In this document: piece by piece, positions 1 through 8,390 of the stretch
How positions within the stretch are numbered: the first letter of the stretch is position 1
Layout: the number at the start of each line of letters is the position of its first letter
NCBI GenBank assembly: GCA_030450335.1
Contig: JAKDIS010000034.1
Span: forward strand, 1-21,977
DNA length: 21,977 nt
Source of the DNA: Corynebacterium sp.
Lineage (GTDB): Bacteria; Actinomycetota; Actinomycetes; Mycobacteriales; Mycobacteriaceae
Direction of reading: 5' to 3'
The notes under the pieces: model-generated
Seen by the model: the letters and a program-made list of their open reading frames with translations, nothing else
What the model was told of the DNA's origin: nothing
Database searches by the model: none
Translations under genes and position numbers: made by a program

Positions 1-18
1 ACGGGTCAGGGTGACGGG

Positions 19-1323
19 TCAGTCGGACGCCGGGCGCGCGGCAGCCGCCGCCTTCGCCGCGGGCACCAGCGCCGACTCGATCCGCTCGAAGTCGGCGTCC
101 GTCAACGCGGTGGAGACGAACCAGGTCTCGAAGACGCTCGGCGGGGCGAAGACCCCGTTGTCCAGCAGCGAGTGGAAGAACGGCGCGTAGCGGAAGGTGT
201 CCGCCGCCTGCATCTCGCCGAAGTTGTGGCCCTGCCCCTCGGCGAAACGCACGGACAGCATCGTCGTGGCCCGCTGCATGTGGTGCGCCACTCCCTCCCG
301 CGACAGCGCCTCGCTGACCAGGTCGGACAACCGGTCGGCGTTGGCCTGCAGGGTGGTGTAGGTCGACTCGTCGGCCAGACGCAGCGACGCCAGCCCCGAG
401 GCCGTGGCCACCGGGTTCCCCGACAGCGTGCCCGCCTGGTAGACGGGCCCCTCCGGGGCGAGCATGCCCATGATGTCGGCGCGTCCGCCGAAGGCCGCGG
501 CCGGCATACCGCCGGAGACGACCTTGCCGAAGGTCGTCAGGTCGCCCGCCACGCCGTCCACCCCGAACCAGCCGGAGCGCGAGGTACGGAAACCCGTCAT
601 GACCTCGTCGAGGATCAGCAGCGCGCCGTCGGCGTGGGTGATCTCCTTGAGTGCGGCGTTGAAGCCGTCCTGCGGGTGCACGGTACCCATGTTGCCCGCG
701 CTGGCCTCGGCGATGACCGCGGCGATCTGGCCGGGGTTCTCGGCGAAGGCCGCGCGCACGGCGTCGAGGTCGTTGTAGTCCACCACGATGGTCTCCGCCG
801 CGGCGGAGGCGGTGATCCCCGGGGAGTCCGGCAGGCCCAGGGTCGCCACACCGGAACCGGCGGCGACCAGCAGCGAGTCCACGTGGCCGTGGTAGCAGCC
901 GTTGAACTTCAGGATCTTGTCGCGTCCGGTGAAACCACGCGCCAGGCGCACGGCCGACATCGTCGCCTCCGTCCCGGAGTTGACCAGGCGCACCTGCTCC
1001 ACGCTGGTGCGGTCGATGATCTCCTGGGCCAGATCGATCTCGGCCAACGTCGGCGCGCCGAAGGACAGTCCCTTGCCCGCGGCCTCACGGACCGCCTCGA
1101 CGACCGCCGGGTGGGCGTTGCCGTGCAGCATCGGGCCCCAGGAGCAGATGAGGTCGACGTAGTCGTTGCCGTCGATGTCGGTCAGACGCGAACCGGCCGC
1201 CGAGGCGATGAAGGGGGCGGTGCCGCCGACCGAGCCGAAGGCCCGCACCGGGGAGTTCACCCCACCCGGGGTGACCGCCCTGGCCTGGTCCATCGCCTGC
1301 GAACTGTTCGTCCGTCCACTCAT
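19..1323 (-). CDS. hemL: Glutamate-1-semialdehyde 2,1-aminomutase
   Basis: This enzyme converts glutamate-1-semialdehyde, the product of HemA, into 5-aminolevulinate with pyridoxal phosphate, in the cytosol. The 434-residue protein has the normal length of the family and opens with the typical [12 protein letters not shown] segment. It carries [15 protein letters not shown] (cofactor phosphate region), the [10 protein letters not shown] loop, [11 protein letters not shown] (the Asp that contacts the pyridine nitrogen) and [18 protein letters not shown], which holds the Schiff-base lysine. The ATG at 1323 is preceded by AAGGAG at a seven-base spacing, so the start is secure. It follows the ATPase homologue after 95 bases, and a TATGCT box in that gap could give it its own promoter. 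The TGA stop lies 18 bases from the window edge. Confidence 0.97.
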   Translation of the reverse strand: MSGRTNSSQAMDQARAVTPGGVNSPVRAFGSVGGTAPFIASAAGSRLTDIDGNDYVDLICSWGPMLHGNAHPAVVEAVREAAGKGLSFGAPTLAEIDLAQEIIDRTSVEQVRLVNSGTEATMSAVRLARGFTGRDKILKFNGCYHGHVDSLLVAAGSGVATLGLPDSPGITASAAAETIVVDYNDLDAVRAAFAENPGQIAAVIAEASAGNMGTVHPQDGFNAALKEITHADGALLILDEVMTGFRTSRSGWFGVDGVAGDLTTFGKVVSGGMPAAAFGGRADIMGMLAPEGPVYQAGTLSGNPVATASGLASLRLADESTYTTLQANADRLSDLVSEALSREGVAHHMQRATTMLSVRFAEGQGHNFGEMQAADTFRYAPFFHSLLDNGVFAPPSVFETWFVSTALTDADFERIESALVPAAKAAAAARPASD

Positions 1324-1374
1324 CTGCCGCTCCTTCGTCGTCCTGCTGGTTCGCGTGTCTTACTGACGTGCCCC

Positions 1375-1380
1375 AGCATA
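1375..1380 (-). promoter_or_regulatory. Candidate -10 box for hemL
   Basis: Read on the minus strand, TATGCT fits the actinobacterial TANNNT -10 pattern and would start a transcript near 1368, about 45 bases before the hemL ATG. No convincing -35 lies at the right distance. The box sits in the 95-base gap between the ATPase homologue and hemL; I see no clear hairpin terminator in this gap. Confidence 0.35.
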
Positions 1381-1418
1381 ATGAGTGGGCTGCGGTCCCG
1401 GGTGCGCGGGGGAAGCGC

Positions 1419-4160
1419 TCAGCGCGACTGCCAGGGGCTTAGGTTCTCCCCCGCCCAGGCGCGCAGCCGGGCCAGGCGCGAGTCGCCGTTGCTGCCCGGC
1501 ACCTCCGCACCGTCCCTGCCCAGCGGGTCGCCGATGCTGAAGTCACGGTGGCTGATGCGCGCCGACCGCCACTCGATGAGCAGCGAGGACCCCAGCATCA
1601 GGGCCGTGGCCAGCAGCGGGTTCAGCAGGCCGGAGACCGCCAGCACCAGGGCGAGGATGTTGTAGCCCCAGGCCAGCCACAGGTTCCAGTCCACGGTGGC
1701 ACGCACGTGCCGGGCGAGGTTCACCGACTCCGCCACCACGGACACGTCGTCGCGGATGATCACCACGTCGCTGCCCGCGGAGTCCAGCCCACGGACCTCC
1801 CCGTGCTCCCCGCCGATGTTGTCGAGCCGGTCGGCCGACCCCATGAGGATGCCCACGTCGGCGACCTCGAGGCAGTCGAGCACGTCCTGGTCGCCGACCA
1901 TGGCCACGGTGGCACCGTGGGCGTGCACGTTGCGCACCGCCGGGGCCTTCTGGGAGGGGATGATGCCGGCGAGCACCTTGGAGATGCCGATGGAGTCCGC
2001 CATCCTCCGTGCCACCGGGTAGGTGTCGCGGGAGAGCATGTAGGTCTCGACCCCGGCGTCCTCGAGCCAGTGGACGGAGGACTCGGCGTCCGGCTTCACC
2101 GCGTCGGCCACGTTGATCACCCCGCGCGTCCTGCCCCGCCAGCTGACCACCAGCGGGGTCCCGCCGCTGAGCACGGCGTTGGCCAGGGTGGGGTCGGTGA
2201 GTTCGGAGAGGTCGCGTGGACGCCACAGCTGGGCCTGGACCGGGCGCAGCGCCTTCTCCCCGGTCTGGGGGTCGGCGACGGGCAGGTCGACGGTGGCGGT
2301 GAACACGCCCTTGCCGTCGACCTCCACCGGGCCGGCCTCCAGCCAGTGCGGCACGTCCGCTCCCCCGGCGCCGCTGTCACGCGATTCCCGGTCGGCGCGC
2401 ACGATCGCGCGCGAGACCCCGTGGGGGCTCTCCAGGCTCAGCACGCCGGCGACGCGCAGCACCAGTTCACCGACCTCGCCCTTGGCCGGGGTCACGCCGA
2501 CGACGTTCATCGGACCCTTCGTCAGCGTGCCGGCGCGGTTGAAGATGATCGTGTCCACTGCGGCGAGTCGGTGGACGGTGCCGGTGTCACGCAGCAGCAT
2601 CCCGTCGGACGCCGCGCGCGCCAGCCCCAGGCGCAGCGCCAGGGTGGTCGACAGGGCCAGGGCGACGGGGGCGACGGCGACGAGCACGGTCAGCGTGGTG
2701 GAGACCGCCGCGGTCATGCTGGACGAGGCCGTCCACCAGGCGATCCCGGCGATCACCGCGATCACCGCGGCCCAGGGCACCAGCAGCGAGGCGGTGCGCG
2801 TGGCGAGTTGCTCCAGGCGGTTCTCCTCGCGCTCGGCGGCGGCGATCCAGCGACGCACGGCCGCGACCCTGGTCCGTGACCCGGTGCGGTTCACCCGCAC
2901 CTTCAACGGGTCGCCGGAGTTGGTGGACCCGGCGAAGACCGTGGCGCCGACCTCGACGGGCACGTCGCCGCGTCCGCCACTGAAGGGGCCGACGTCGACG
3001 ACGGAGCGTCCTCCCACGACCTCACCGTCGCACGGGATGACCTGGCCGGTGCCGACGAGCACGTCGTCACCGACGCGGATCTCGGTGGCGGGGATGACCG
3101 ACTTGGTGGGTTGGCCGCCGCGGGACTTGCGCACCACGGTCACGTCGCCGCCGCGCTCCACCGACAGCATGTTCAGCGCCAGCAGGGAGCGCAGCCGGGT
3201 ACGGCGCGAGGCGAGCCTGCCGAACAGCAGCAGGATCGTGCAGCCGCAGGCGACGTCGAAGAACAGCGCGTCGGTCTGGTAGCCCCAGGAGATCAGGATG
3301 TTGCCGGCCCGCCAGCCCGGGTCACCGGCGGGGCCGGTGAGCAGTTCCACCAGGGAGTACAGGTAGGCCAGCAGGATGGCGGCGGAGGACGCCGCGTCGA
3401 GGGCGGGCATGCCACGGCGCAGCCCGCCGAGCATCGCGCGGTGGAACGGCCACGCGCTCCACAGCACCACGGGCGTGGCCAAGCCCAGGCACAGCCACTG
3501 CCAGTGGTCGAACTGCCACGACGGCACGAGCTGCAGCACCACCACGGGCAGGCCGAAGAGCAGCGCGACGAGCAGGCGCGCCCCGGTGATCAGGTTGCGG
3601 GCGGTGTAGAGCACCTCGGTGCCGACCTGGTGGCGTCGACGGCCCTGGCCGAGCTGGTGGAAGGACTCCCCCTCCAACGCCATGCGGGCACGGTTCTCCC
3701 TGTGCCGGTGCGCGTAGAAACTCGCCGGACGGGGCCGGGCCAGGCGTTCGGCGCGGCGTCGCAGCGAGGCGACGGTCAACCAGGACTCCACGCCCGCGTC
3801 GGTCATGACGTTGCGCAGCACGTCCGGTTTCAGCGACTCCGGCGCCGTCACCCACGCCATGGATGTGGAGTACACGACGCGGGCCTGCACGCCGGGCAGC
3901 ACGTTGAGCGCGCCCTCGACGCGTCCTGCATGCGCGGCGGACTCCAGCCCCTCCAGGTGGAAGGTGAAGGACGTGAGCCGCATCCCGCCGCGACCCTGCC
4001 GACCCTGCCGGCCCTGCCGTAAGGAGTGCTCGAACGCCTCGGCGTCCTCGGGGTCATCGGGGTCGTCGGGGGCGAGTCCGGCCGCGCGGGCGGCCTTGCG
4101 TGCCTCGGCGATGGCCCGCGACACCTCGTCGGACACCTCGTCCGATACCTCCGGTTCCAC
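1419..4160 (-). CDS. Degenerate copper-type (P1B) P-type ATPase homologue, probably without pump activity
   Basis: The protein follows the P1B ATPase plan: an HMA-like domain (about 60-130), transmembrane helices (about 185-330), an actuator domain, a helix pair (about 460-515), P and N domains, and two final helices. Its signatures are lost. CxxC of the HMA domain is S74-A-A-H77; TGE is replaced around S394-GGRGD; CPC is A497-P498-V499; DKTGT is N541-R-A-G-T; the HP motif is H580-G; GDGxND is G756-DQDVLD. The GKGV segment of the nucleotide domain survives. Asn at the phosphorylation site rules out the normal aspartyl-phosphate cycle, so transport is unlikely; an ATP-sensing or scaffold role is only a guess. 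The frame is open over its whole length, which argues for selection. The GTG start at 4160 has GGGAGG upstream and lies three bases after the preceding stop; the ATG at 3983 (Met60), where the conserved part begins, is an alternative. Confidence 0.9.
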   Translation of the reverse strand: MEPEVSDEVSDEVSRAIAEARKAARAAGLAPDDPDDPEDAEAFEHSLRQGRQGRQGRGGMRLTSFTFHLEGLESAAHAGRVEGALNVLPGVQARVVYSTSMAWVTAPESLKPDVLRNVMTDAGVESWLTVASLRRRAERLARPRPASFYAHRHRENRARMALEGESFHQLGQGRRRHQVGTEVLYTARNLITGARLLVALLFGLPVVVLQLVPSWQFDHWQWLCLGLATPVVLWSAWPFHRAMLGGLRRGMPALDAASSAAILLAYLYSLVELLTGPAGDPGWRAGNILISWGYQTDALFFDVACGCTILLLFGRLASRRTRLRSLLALNMLSVERGGDVTVVRKSRGGQPTKSVIPATEIRVGDDVLVGTGQVIPCDGEVVGGRSVVDVGPFSGGRGDVPVEVGATVFAGSTNSGDPLKVRVNRTGSRTRVAAVRRWIAAAEREENRLEQLATRTASLLVPWAAVIAVIAGIAWWTASSSMTAAVSTTLTVLVAVAPVALALSTTLALRLGLARAASDGMLLRDTGTVHRLAAVDTIIFNRAGTLTKGPMNVVGVTPAKGEVGELVLRVAGVLSLESPHGVSRAIVRADRESRDSGAGGADVPHWLEAGPVEVDGKGVFTATVDLPVADPQTGEKALRPVQAQLWRPRDLSELTDPTLANAVLSGGTPLVVSWRGRTRGVINVADAVKPDAESSVHWLEDAGVETYMLSRDTYPVARRMADSIGISKVLAGIIPSQKAPAVRNVHAHGATVAMVGDQDVLDCLEVADVGILMGSADRLDNIGGEHGEVRGLDSAGSDVVIIRDDVSVVAESVNLARHVRATVDWNLWLAWGYNILALVLAVSGLLNPLLATALMLGSSLLIEWRSARISHRDFSIGDPLGRDGAEVPGSNGDSRLARLRAWAGENLSPWQSR
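3992..4151. repeat. Three in-frame tandem microrepeat tracts at the 5' end of the ATPase homologue
   Basis: Three short tandem repeats lie within the first 60 codons. A 9-base unit, gaccctgcc, occurs three times at 3992-4018 (encoding GRQ units). Another 9-base unit, tcggggtcn, occurs about three times at 4048-4074 (Asp-Asp-Pro units). A 12-base unit, gacacctcgtcs, occurs two and two-thirds times at 4120-4151 (Ser-Asp-Glu-Val units). All unit lengths are multiples of three, so copy-number changes would alter length but not frame. The encoded segment looks disordered and precedes the HMA-like domain. Confidence 0.8.
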
Positions 4161-4163
4161 GGC

Positions 4164-4673
4164 TCAGCCCTCCCGGTCCTGCAGTTCGCCCGGGGACCCG
4201 CCGAAGTAGGTCCGCACCGCCGGGCGGTACATCGCCAGGCAGGCCACCGCGAGGAACAGGGCCACGAGCGGCTGCTCCAGGCCGCCGACGTTGAAGACCC
4301 AGCCGACCAGGGTGAAGCCCATGGCCACCGCGGCGGCGATCATCAGCCGTCGGCGCCGACGGGCGTCGCCCTTCAGCAGCCCCGGCACCAGCACCCCCAC
4401 CGCCACGGCGGCGATGACCTGGACCGTACCGACCCAGCGCATATTCGCCGAGAGGGTCTCGACGTAGGCCATCTGCTCGGCGTCGTCGACGACCGGGCGC
4501 TCGACCACCCACATCATCACCCCGCTGAGCAGCAGGCCGATGCCGGCTGCCACGAACAGCACCACGGCGACCTTCACCGAGCCGGGGATTCCGTCACCCG
4601 GGGTCCAGTAGCGGATCGCACGGTTGCGGTCACCGGGGTCGGAGTTGTGGGAGACCGGGAACATGCTGGGCAC
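4164..4673 (-). CDS. Small membrane protein of unknown function, four predicted helices
   Basis: I do not recognise a named family. The 169-residue protein has a polar N-terminus of about 30 residues, then four hydrophobic stretches (roughly 32-55, 82-100, 109-128 and 131-148), with an RRRRR cluster between helices two and three and a charged tail. It lies between the other small membrane gene and the ATPase homologue, three bases from each, so the three genes are almost certainly co-transcribed. In M. tuberculosis a membrane protein gene, Rv0513, also follows hemB, but I cannot assert homology. The GTG start at 4673 has AGGGGA upstream; the ATG at 4664 is possible but lacks a ribosome site. 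Confidence 0.85.
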   Translation of the reverse strand: MPSMFPVSHNSDPGDRNRAIRYWTPGDGIPGSVKVAVVLFVAAGIGLLLSGVMMWVVERPVVDDAEQMAYVETLSANMRWVGTVQVIAAVAVGVLVPGLLKGDARRRRRLMIAAAVAMGFTLVGWVFNVGGLEQPLVALFLAVACLAMYRPAVRTYFGGSPGELQDREG

Positions 4674-4676
4674 GGT

Positions 4677-5402
4677 TCAGCGTCCCCTGTTCTTCTTCTC
4701 GGCCTTACGCTTCTTCTTCTCGGCGCGTTCCTTGTCGAGTTCCTCGTTGCGCCTGGCCATCTTGTCGGCGTACTCCTCGACCTCCTGCTTGTCCGGCAGG
4801 CCGAACCAGTCGGCGTTGTCCGGGCGGGTGATCAGCCAGATGCCGACGGCGGCGACGACACCGGAGATGATCGTGCCCGCTCCGACGAGCAGCACCAGCG
4901 GCGTCGCGCCCGTGTCCGGCGGGGACGAGAACACCTGCAGCAGCGCCATGAGCGCCAGGTACACCGAACCGACGCAGAGGAACAGCCGGCTGCGCACCCC
5001 ACCCCGGGCGACCCGGGAGGTCAGGTACACGCAGACCGCCACCGCCACGAGGTTGAACAGCAGGTTCAGGATGGCGGTGCCGGTGACCAGCGTGGTCTCC
5101 GACACCCCGTCGGGGATCGAGCCGGAGCTGACCTGCTCACGGACCTGACTGGTCAGCTGGCGGGGGTCCTGCAAGGTCATGACCAGCTGCAGGACCGCGG
5201 TGAGAGCCTGCACGGCACCGACGATGTACCAGGCACGCGCACCGTCGCGGACGTTCTCCGGTGCATCCTTCGACGAGGACGCGAGCCCGCCCGGGCGTCC
5301 GACCTTCGGCGGTTGCGGCCTGTCGGACCTGCCGGGGTCCTTCGGGCCGTCCGGCATGCCCGGCAGTCCCTGCTGCTTGTTCGGGGGTGTCTGCTGTGTC
5401 AT
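4677..5402 (-). CDS. Membrane protein of unknown function with proline-rich N-terminus and Lys/Glu-rich tail
   Basis: The 241-residue protein has three parts. An N-terminal segment of about 50 residues is rich in Pro, Gly, Gln and Lys and looks disordered. Four hydrophobic helices follow (roughly 57-78, 105-128, 137-157 and 168-190). The last 45 residues are a charged, probably coiled-coil tail with KKKRKAEKK, which should sit in the cytoplasm. An MTQQTPPNKQQG start at the ATG at 5402 is preferred; an upstream TTG at 5423 stays in frame but has no ribosome site. It follows hemB by 28 bases and is followed by the next membrane gene after three. Its function is unknown; position links it to hemB and to the ATPase homologue. 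Confidence 0.83.
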   Translation of the reverse strand: MTQQTPPNKQQGLPGMPDGPKDPGRSDRPQPPKVGRPGGLASSSKDAPENVRDGARAWYIVGAVQALTAVLQLVMTLQDPRQLTSQVREQVSSGSIPDGVSETTLVTGTAILNLLFNLVAVAVCVYLTSRVARGGVRSRLFLCVGSVYLALMALLQVFSSPPDTGATPLVLLVGAGTIISGVVAAVGIWLITRPDNADWFGLPDKQEVEEYADKMARRNEELDKERAEKKKRKAEKKNRGR

Positions 5403-5430
5403 ATCGACGCCCAGCTTAGCCAACGGGCAG

Positions 5431-6435
5431 TCAGCCGCGCAGGAGGTGGGCCGCCTCGGTGGCCCAGTAGGTCAGGATGATGTCGGCGCCGGCGCGGCGG
5501 ATGCCGGTCAGCGAGTCCATGATGGCGGCCTCGCGGTCGATCCAGCCCTTCTGCGCGGCGGCGGTGATCATCGAGTACTCCCCCGACACCTGGTAGGCGG
5601 CCACCGGCACGGTGGAGAAGTCGGCGACCTGGCGCAGGATGTCCAGGTGCGGCATGGCGGGCTTGACCATCACCATGTCCGCGCCCTCGGCGATGTCGAG
5701 CTCGACCTCCATCAGTGACTCGCGGGCGTTGCGGGGGTCCTGCTGGTAGGTCTTGCGGTCGCCCTGCAGCGAGGAGCCGACGGCCTCACGGAAGGGACCG
5801 TAGAAGGCGCCGGCGTACTTCGCGGAGTAGGCGAGGATGGAGACGTCCTGGAAGCCGGCGTCGTCCAGCGCCTCGCGGATGACGGCGATCTGGCCGTCCA
5901 TCATGCCCGACGGGCTCACGACGTGCGCCCCGGCCTCGGCCTGGGCCACGGCCATGCGCGCGTAGAGCGGGAGGGTGGCGTCGTTGTCCACGACGGTGGC
6001 CCCGAAACGGTCCACGGTGAGCACGCCGCAGTGGCCGTGGTCGGTGAACTCGTCGAGGCAGGTGTCCGCCATGACGATGAGGTCGTCGCCGAACTCGCGG
6101 CGCAGGGCGGCCAGGCCCCGGTTCAGGGCGCCGTCGCGGGCCCAGGCCTGCGAGCCCTCGGCGTCCTTCGCCTCCGGGAGGGGGACGCCGAACAGGTCGA
6201 CGGAGCCGACCCCGGCGTTCAGCGCCTCCTCGGCGGCGCGCAGCAGCGAGGAGTCGGTGTGCTGGTACACCCCGGGCATCGCGGAGATCTCGCGTGCCTC
6301 GTCCAGCCCGTCGGCGATGAACATCGGCAGGACCAGCTGGTTGGGTTCCAGGTGGGTCTCGGCGACGAAGTTTCGCATCGCCGGGGTGGTGCGCAGGCGG
6401 CGGGGACGGCGGACGGGGTGAGCGTGATCAGTCAT
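5431..6435 (-). CDS. hemB: Delta-aminolevulinic acid dehydratase (porphobilinogen synthase)
   Basis: HemB condenses two 5-aminolevulinate molecules to porphobilinogen. The 334-residue length is normal. Both active-site lysines are visible: Lys206 in YSAKYAG and Lys258 in MVMVKPA. The metal region reads D124[12 protein letters not shown]136-G, so Cys126 and Cys136 match zinc-type ligands while the middle ligand position holds Asp128 instead of Cys. The N-terminus ([16 protein letters not shown]) and the allosteric-site segment are typical. The ATG at 6435 has no clear ribosome site, but a TACGAT -10-like box lies exactly seven bases upstream, which suggests a leaderless transcript in addition to read-through from hemD, whose stop is 31 bases away. 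Confidence 0.97.
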   Translation of the reverse strand: MTDHAHPVRRPRRLRTTPAMRNFVAETHLEPNQLVLPMFIADGLDEAREISAMPGVYQHTDSSLLRAAEEALNAGVGSVDLFGVPLPEAKDAEGSQAWARDGALNRGLAALRREFGDDLIVMADTCLDEFTDHGHCGVLTVDRFGATVVDNDATLPLYARMAVAQAEAGAHVVSPSGMMDGQIAVIREALDDAGFQDVSILAYSAKYAGAFYGPFREAVGSSLQGDRKTYQQDPRNARESLMEVELDIAEGADMVMVKPAMPHLDILRQVADFSTVPVAAYQVSGEYSMITAAAQKGWIDREAAIMDSLTGIRRAGADIILTYWATEAAHLLRG

Positions 6436-6442
6436 GGTGCTG

Positions 6443-6448
6443 ATCGTA
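6443..6448 (-). promoter_or_regulatory. Candidate leaderless -10 box for hemB
   Basis: TACGAT on the minus strand fits TANNNT and ends seven bases before the hemB ATG, so the predicted transcript would begin at the start codon itself. The lack of a Shine-Dalgarno sequence in front of hemB agrees with this. It is one of five such boxes in the window. Confidence 0.45.
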
Positions 6449-6466
6449 CGCCGGGCGCCGCGCGGG

Positions 6467-8320
6467 TTACTGCCCGGTGGTCGGACGACGCCGGCGACGG
6501 CGCTTGCGCGGCGGCGGGAGCTGGCCGGCGGTGCGCAGCTCGGCGACGTGGTGCGCCAGGGCGTCGATGAGCTCGGGGACCCCGGCGACCTCCGGCATCA
6601 CGTCCACACGCAGGCCGTGCTCGCGGGCGGTCTGCGCGGCCATCGGGCCGATGCAGGCGATGATGGTGCGGGTGTGCGGCTTGCCGGCGATGCCGACCAG
6701 GTTCTTCACCGTCGACGAGGAGGTGAAGCACACCGCGTCGAAGCCGCCCGACTTGATCATGTCGCGCACCTCCTGGCTGGGCGGGGCGGCGCGCACCGTG
6801 CGGTAGGCCACCACGTCCTCCACGGACCAGCCGAGCTCCACCAGGCCGTCGACGAGGGTGTCGGTGGCGATGTCGGCTCGCGGCAGCAGGACCCGGTCCA
6901 CCGGGTCGAGGTCGGCGTCGTACGCCGGGAAGACGTCCACCAGGCCCGAGGCGTTGCGCGCATTGGACTTCGGCAGCAGCTCCGGAGTGATGCCGAGGTC
7001 GCGGACCGCCTGGGCGGTCTTCGCGCCGACGGCGGCGACGCGCACGCCGGCGAGTGCCCGGGCGTCCAGACCGAACTCGGCCAGCTTCTCCCACACGGCC
7101 TTCACGGCGTTGACGGAGGTGAACACGATCCAGTGGTAGCGGCCGTCCACCAGGCCCTTGATCGCACGTTCCATCTGGGCGGGGCTGCGCGGCGGCTCCA
7201 CGGAGATCGTGGGCACCTCGATGGGGATCGCACCGTGGGAGGCCAGGCGCGCGCTCATCGGACCGGCCTGGTCCTTGGCGCGCGGCACCAGCACGGTCCA
7301 CCCGTACAGCGAGCGGTTCTCCCACCAGGAGTACTTGCTGCGCCGGCTGGCCTGGGTGCCCACCGTGACGACGAGCTCCTGGGGCATCTCCCCCTCCTTC
7401 GCCAGCGGCCCGGAGGCGGCGACGACGGACTTGAGGGTGTCCAGGGTGACGTCGTAGGAACGCTGACGCCGGGTGGTGGCGTGGGTGGTCACGGTGACCT
7501 GGGTGCTGCCCACCACGTCGCGCTTCTTGAGTTCGCTGGTGATCACCGGCAGGTCGGACGGTGCGGCGGTGAGGATCAGCGGCTTGGGTGCCGCGGCGAT
7601 GCCGTCCCAGTCGGGCCCGGAGCCGGTGTCGGTGGTCAGGTCCACCGCCGTGTAGCCGTCGCCGGTGGCGATGCCGGTGTAGGCGGGCAGTGCCGAGGCC
7701 CCGGTCATACCGGGGACGACCTCGAACTCCACGCCGAGGGCGGCGACCTCCTGCAGCTCCATGAGCACCGCGGGGTTGCTCACCGGGTTGCCGGCGACCA
7801 GGCGGACCACGCTGTGGCCGTGGTGCACGTGATCGACCATGGAGTGGGCGACCTCGGCGGCCTCGACGGGACGGATCTCGTCCGGGTCCGGGCTGTCGGG
7901 GTAGGCGGCGTAGCCGGACGCCTCGGCGTCGCGGGCGGCCTCCTCGGCGGCGGCGTGCACGGCCACCGCCTCGGCGGTGTGGGGCGCGGCGAAGACGATC
8001 TCGGCGGCGGTGACCTCGGCGGGACGGCGCGGGCGGCGGCGGGCGCCGGCGGCCTTCGCCGCCTCCAGCTCGGCCTCCCACTCCTTCTCCGCGGCGGCGC
8101 GCTTGTCCTCGGGGACGGGCAGCCGGTCGGCGATGATGCCGCGCACGGCGGCGGTGACGGCGGGGTCGACCCACACCCTCGAGGTGTTCTCGAGGATCTC
8201 GCGGGCACGGACAGTCAGCAGCTCCGGGTTTCCGGGGCCGGCGCCGACGAACAGGACGCGTCCGCGGCCAGTCAGGGGACTGTTCGTGGGTCCCGTCTGG
8301 GGGATTCCGGCATTCGTCAT
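6467..8320 (-). CDS. hemD: Fusion of SUMT-like domain and uroporphyrinogen-III synthase
   Basis: The C-terminal half (about 340-600) is a HemD domain, with [24 protein letters not shown] and [11 protein letters not shown]; it should cyclise hydroxymethylbilane with D-ring inversion to uroporphyrinogen III. The N-terminal half (about 20-260) resembles uroporphyrinogen-III C-methyltransferase. It keeps a SAM-site loop, [13 protein letters not shown] (25-36), and [17 protein letters not shown] (201-217), but the usual GGDPFxFGRGxEE motif reads [14 protein letters not shown], and about 100 Ala/Arg/Glu-rich residues replace the normal spacing. Methylation is therefore doubtful; mycobacterial HemD (Rv0511) has, as I recall, a similar fused domain. 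The protein ends in a basic tail, [10 protein letters not shown]. The ATG at 8320 is chosen because SUMT homology begins just after it and upstream codons overlap hemC. 617 residues. Confidence 0.93.
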   Translation of the reverse strand: MTNAGIPQTGPTNSPLTGRGRVLFVGAGPGNPELLTVRAREILENTSRVWVDPAVTAAVRGIIADRLPVPEDKRAAAEKEWEAELEAAKAAGARRRPRRPAEVTAAEIVFAAPHTAEAVAVHAAAEEAARDAEASGYAAYPDSPDPDEIRPVEAAEVAHSMVDHVHHGHSVVRLVAGNPVSNPAVLMELQEVAALGVEFEVVPGMTGASALPAYTGIATGDGYTAVDLTTDTGSGPDWDGIAAAPKPLILTAAPSDLPVITSELKKRDVVGSTQVTVTTHATTRRQRSYDVTLDTLKSVVAASGPLAKEGEMPQELVVTVGTQASRRSKYSWWENRSLYGWTVLVPRAKDQAGPMSARLASHGAIPIEVPTISVEPPRSPAQMERAIKGLVDGRYHWIVFTSVNAVKAVWEKLAEFGLDARALAGVRVAAVGAKTAQAVRDLGITPELLPKSNARNASGLVDVFPAYDADLDPVDRVLLPRADIATDTLVDGLVELGWSVEDVVAYRTVRAAPPSQEVRDMIKSGGFDAVCFTSSSTVKNLVGIAGKPHTRTIIACIGPMAAQTAREHGLRVDVMPEVAGVPELIDALAHHVAELRTAGQLPPPRKRRRRRRPTTGQ

Positions 8321-8390
8321 GGAGGTGACTTTCTCAGGTAGGTCAGGCTGTGCTGTGTGGACGTGGTGCGACGGACCGGTCAATACCAGG

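Noticed and set aside
1..18. Start of the next minus-strand gene after hemL
   Set aside because: Only 18 bases remain, which is too little to support any call.
172..1665. Long open frame on the plus strand opposite hemL
   Set aside because: High-GC codon bias leaves antisense frames open. The translation is rich in Arg, His, Gly and Gln without any recognisable domain, and the minus-strand hemL and ATPase frames are clear.
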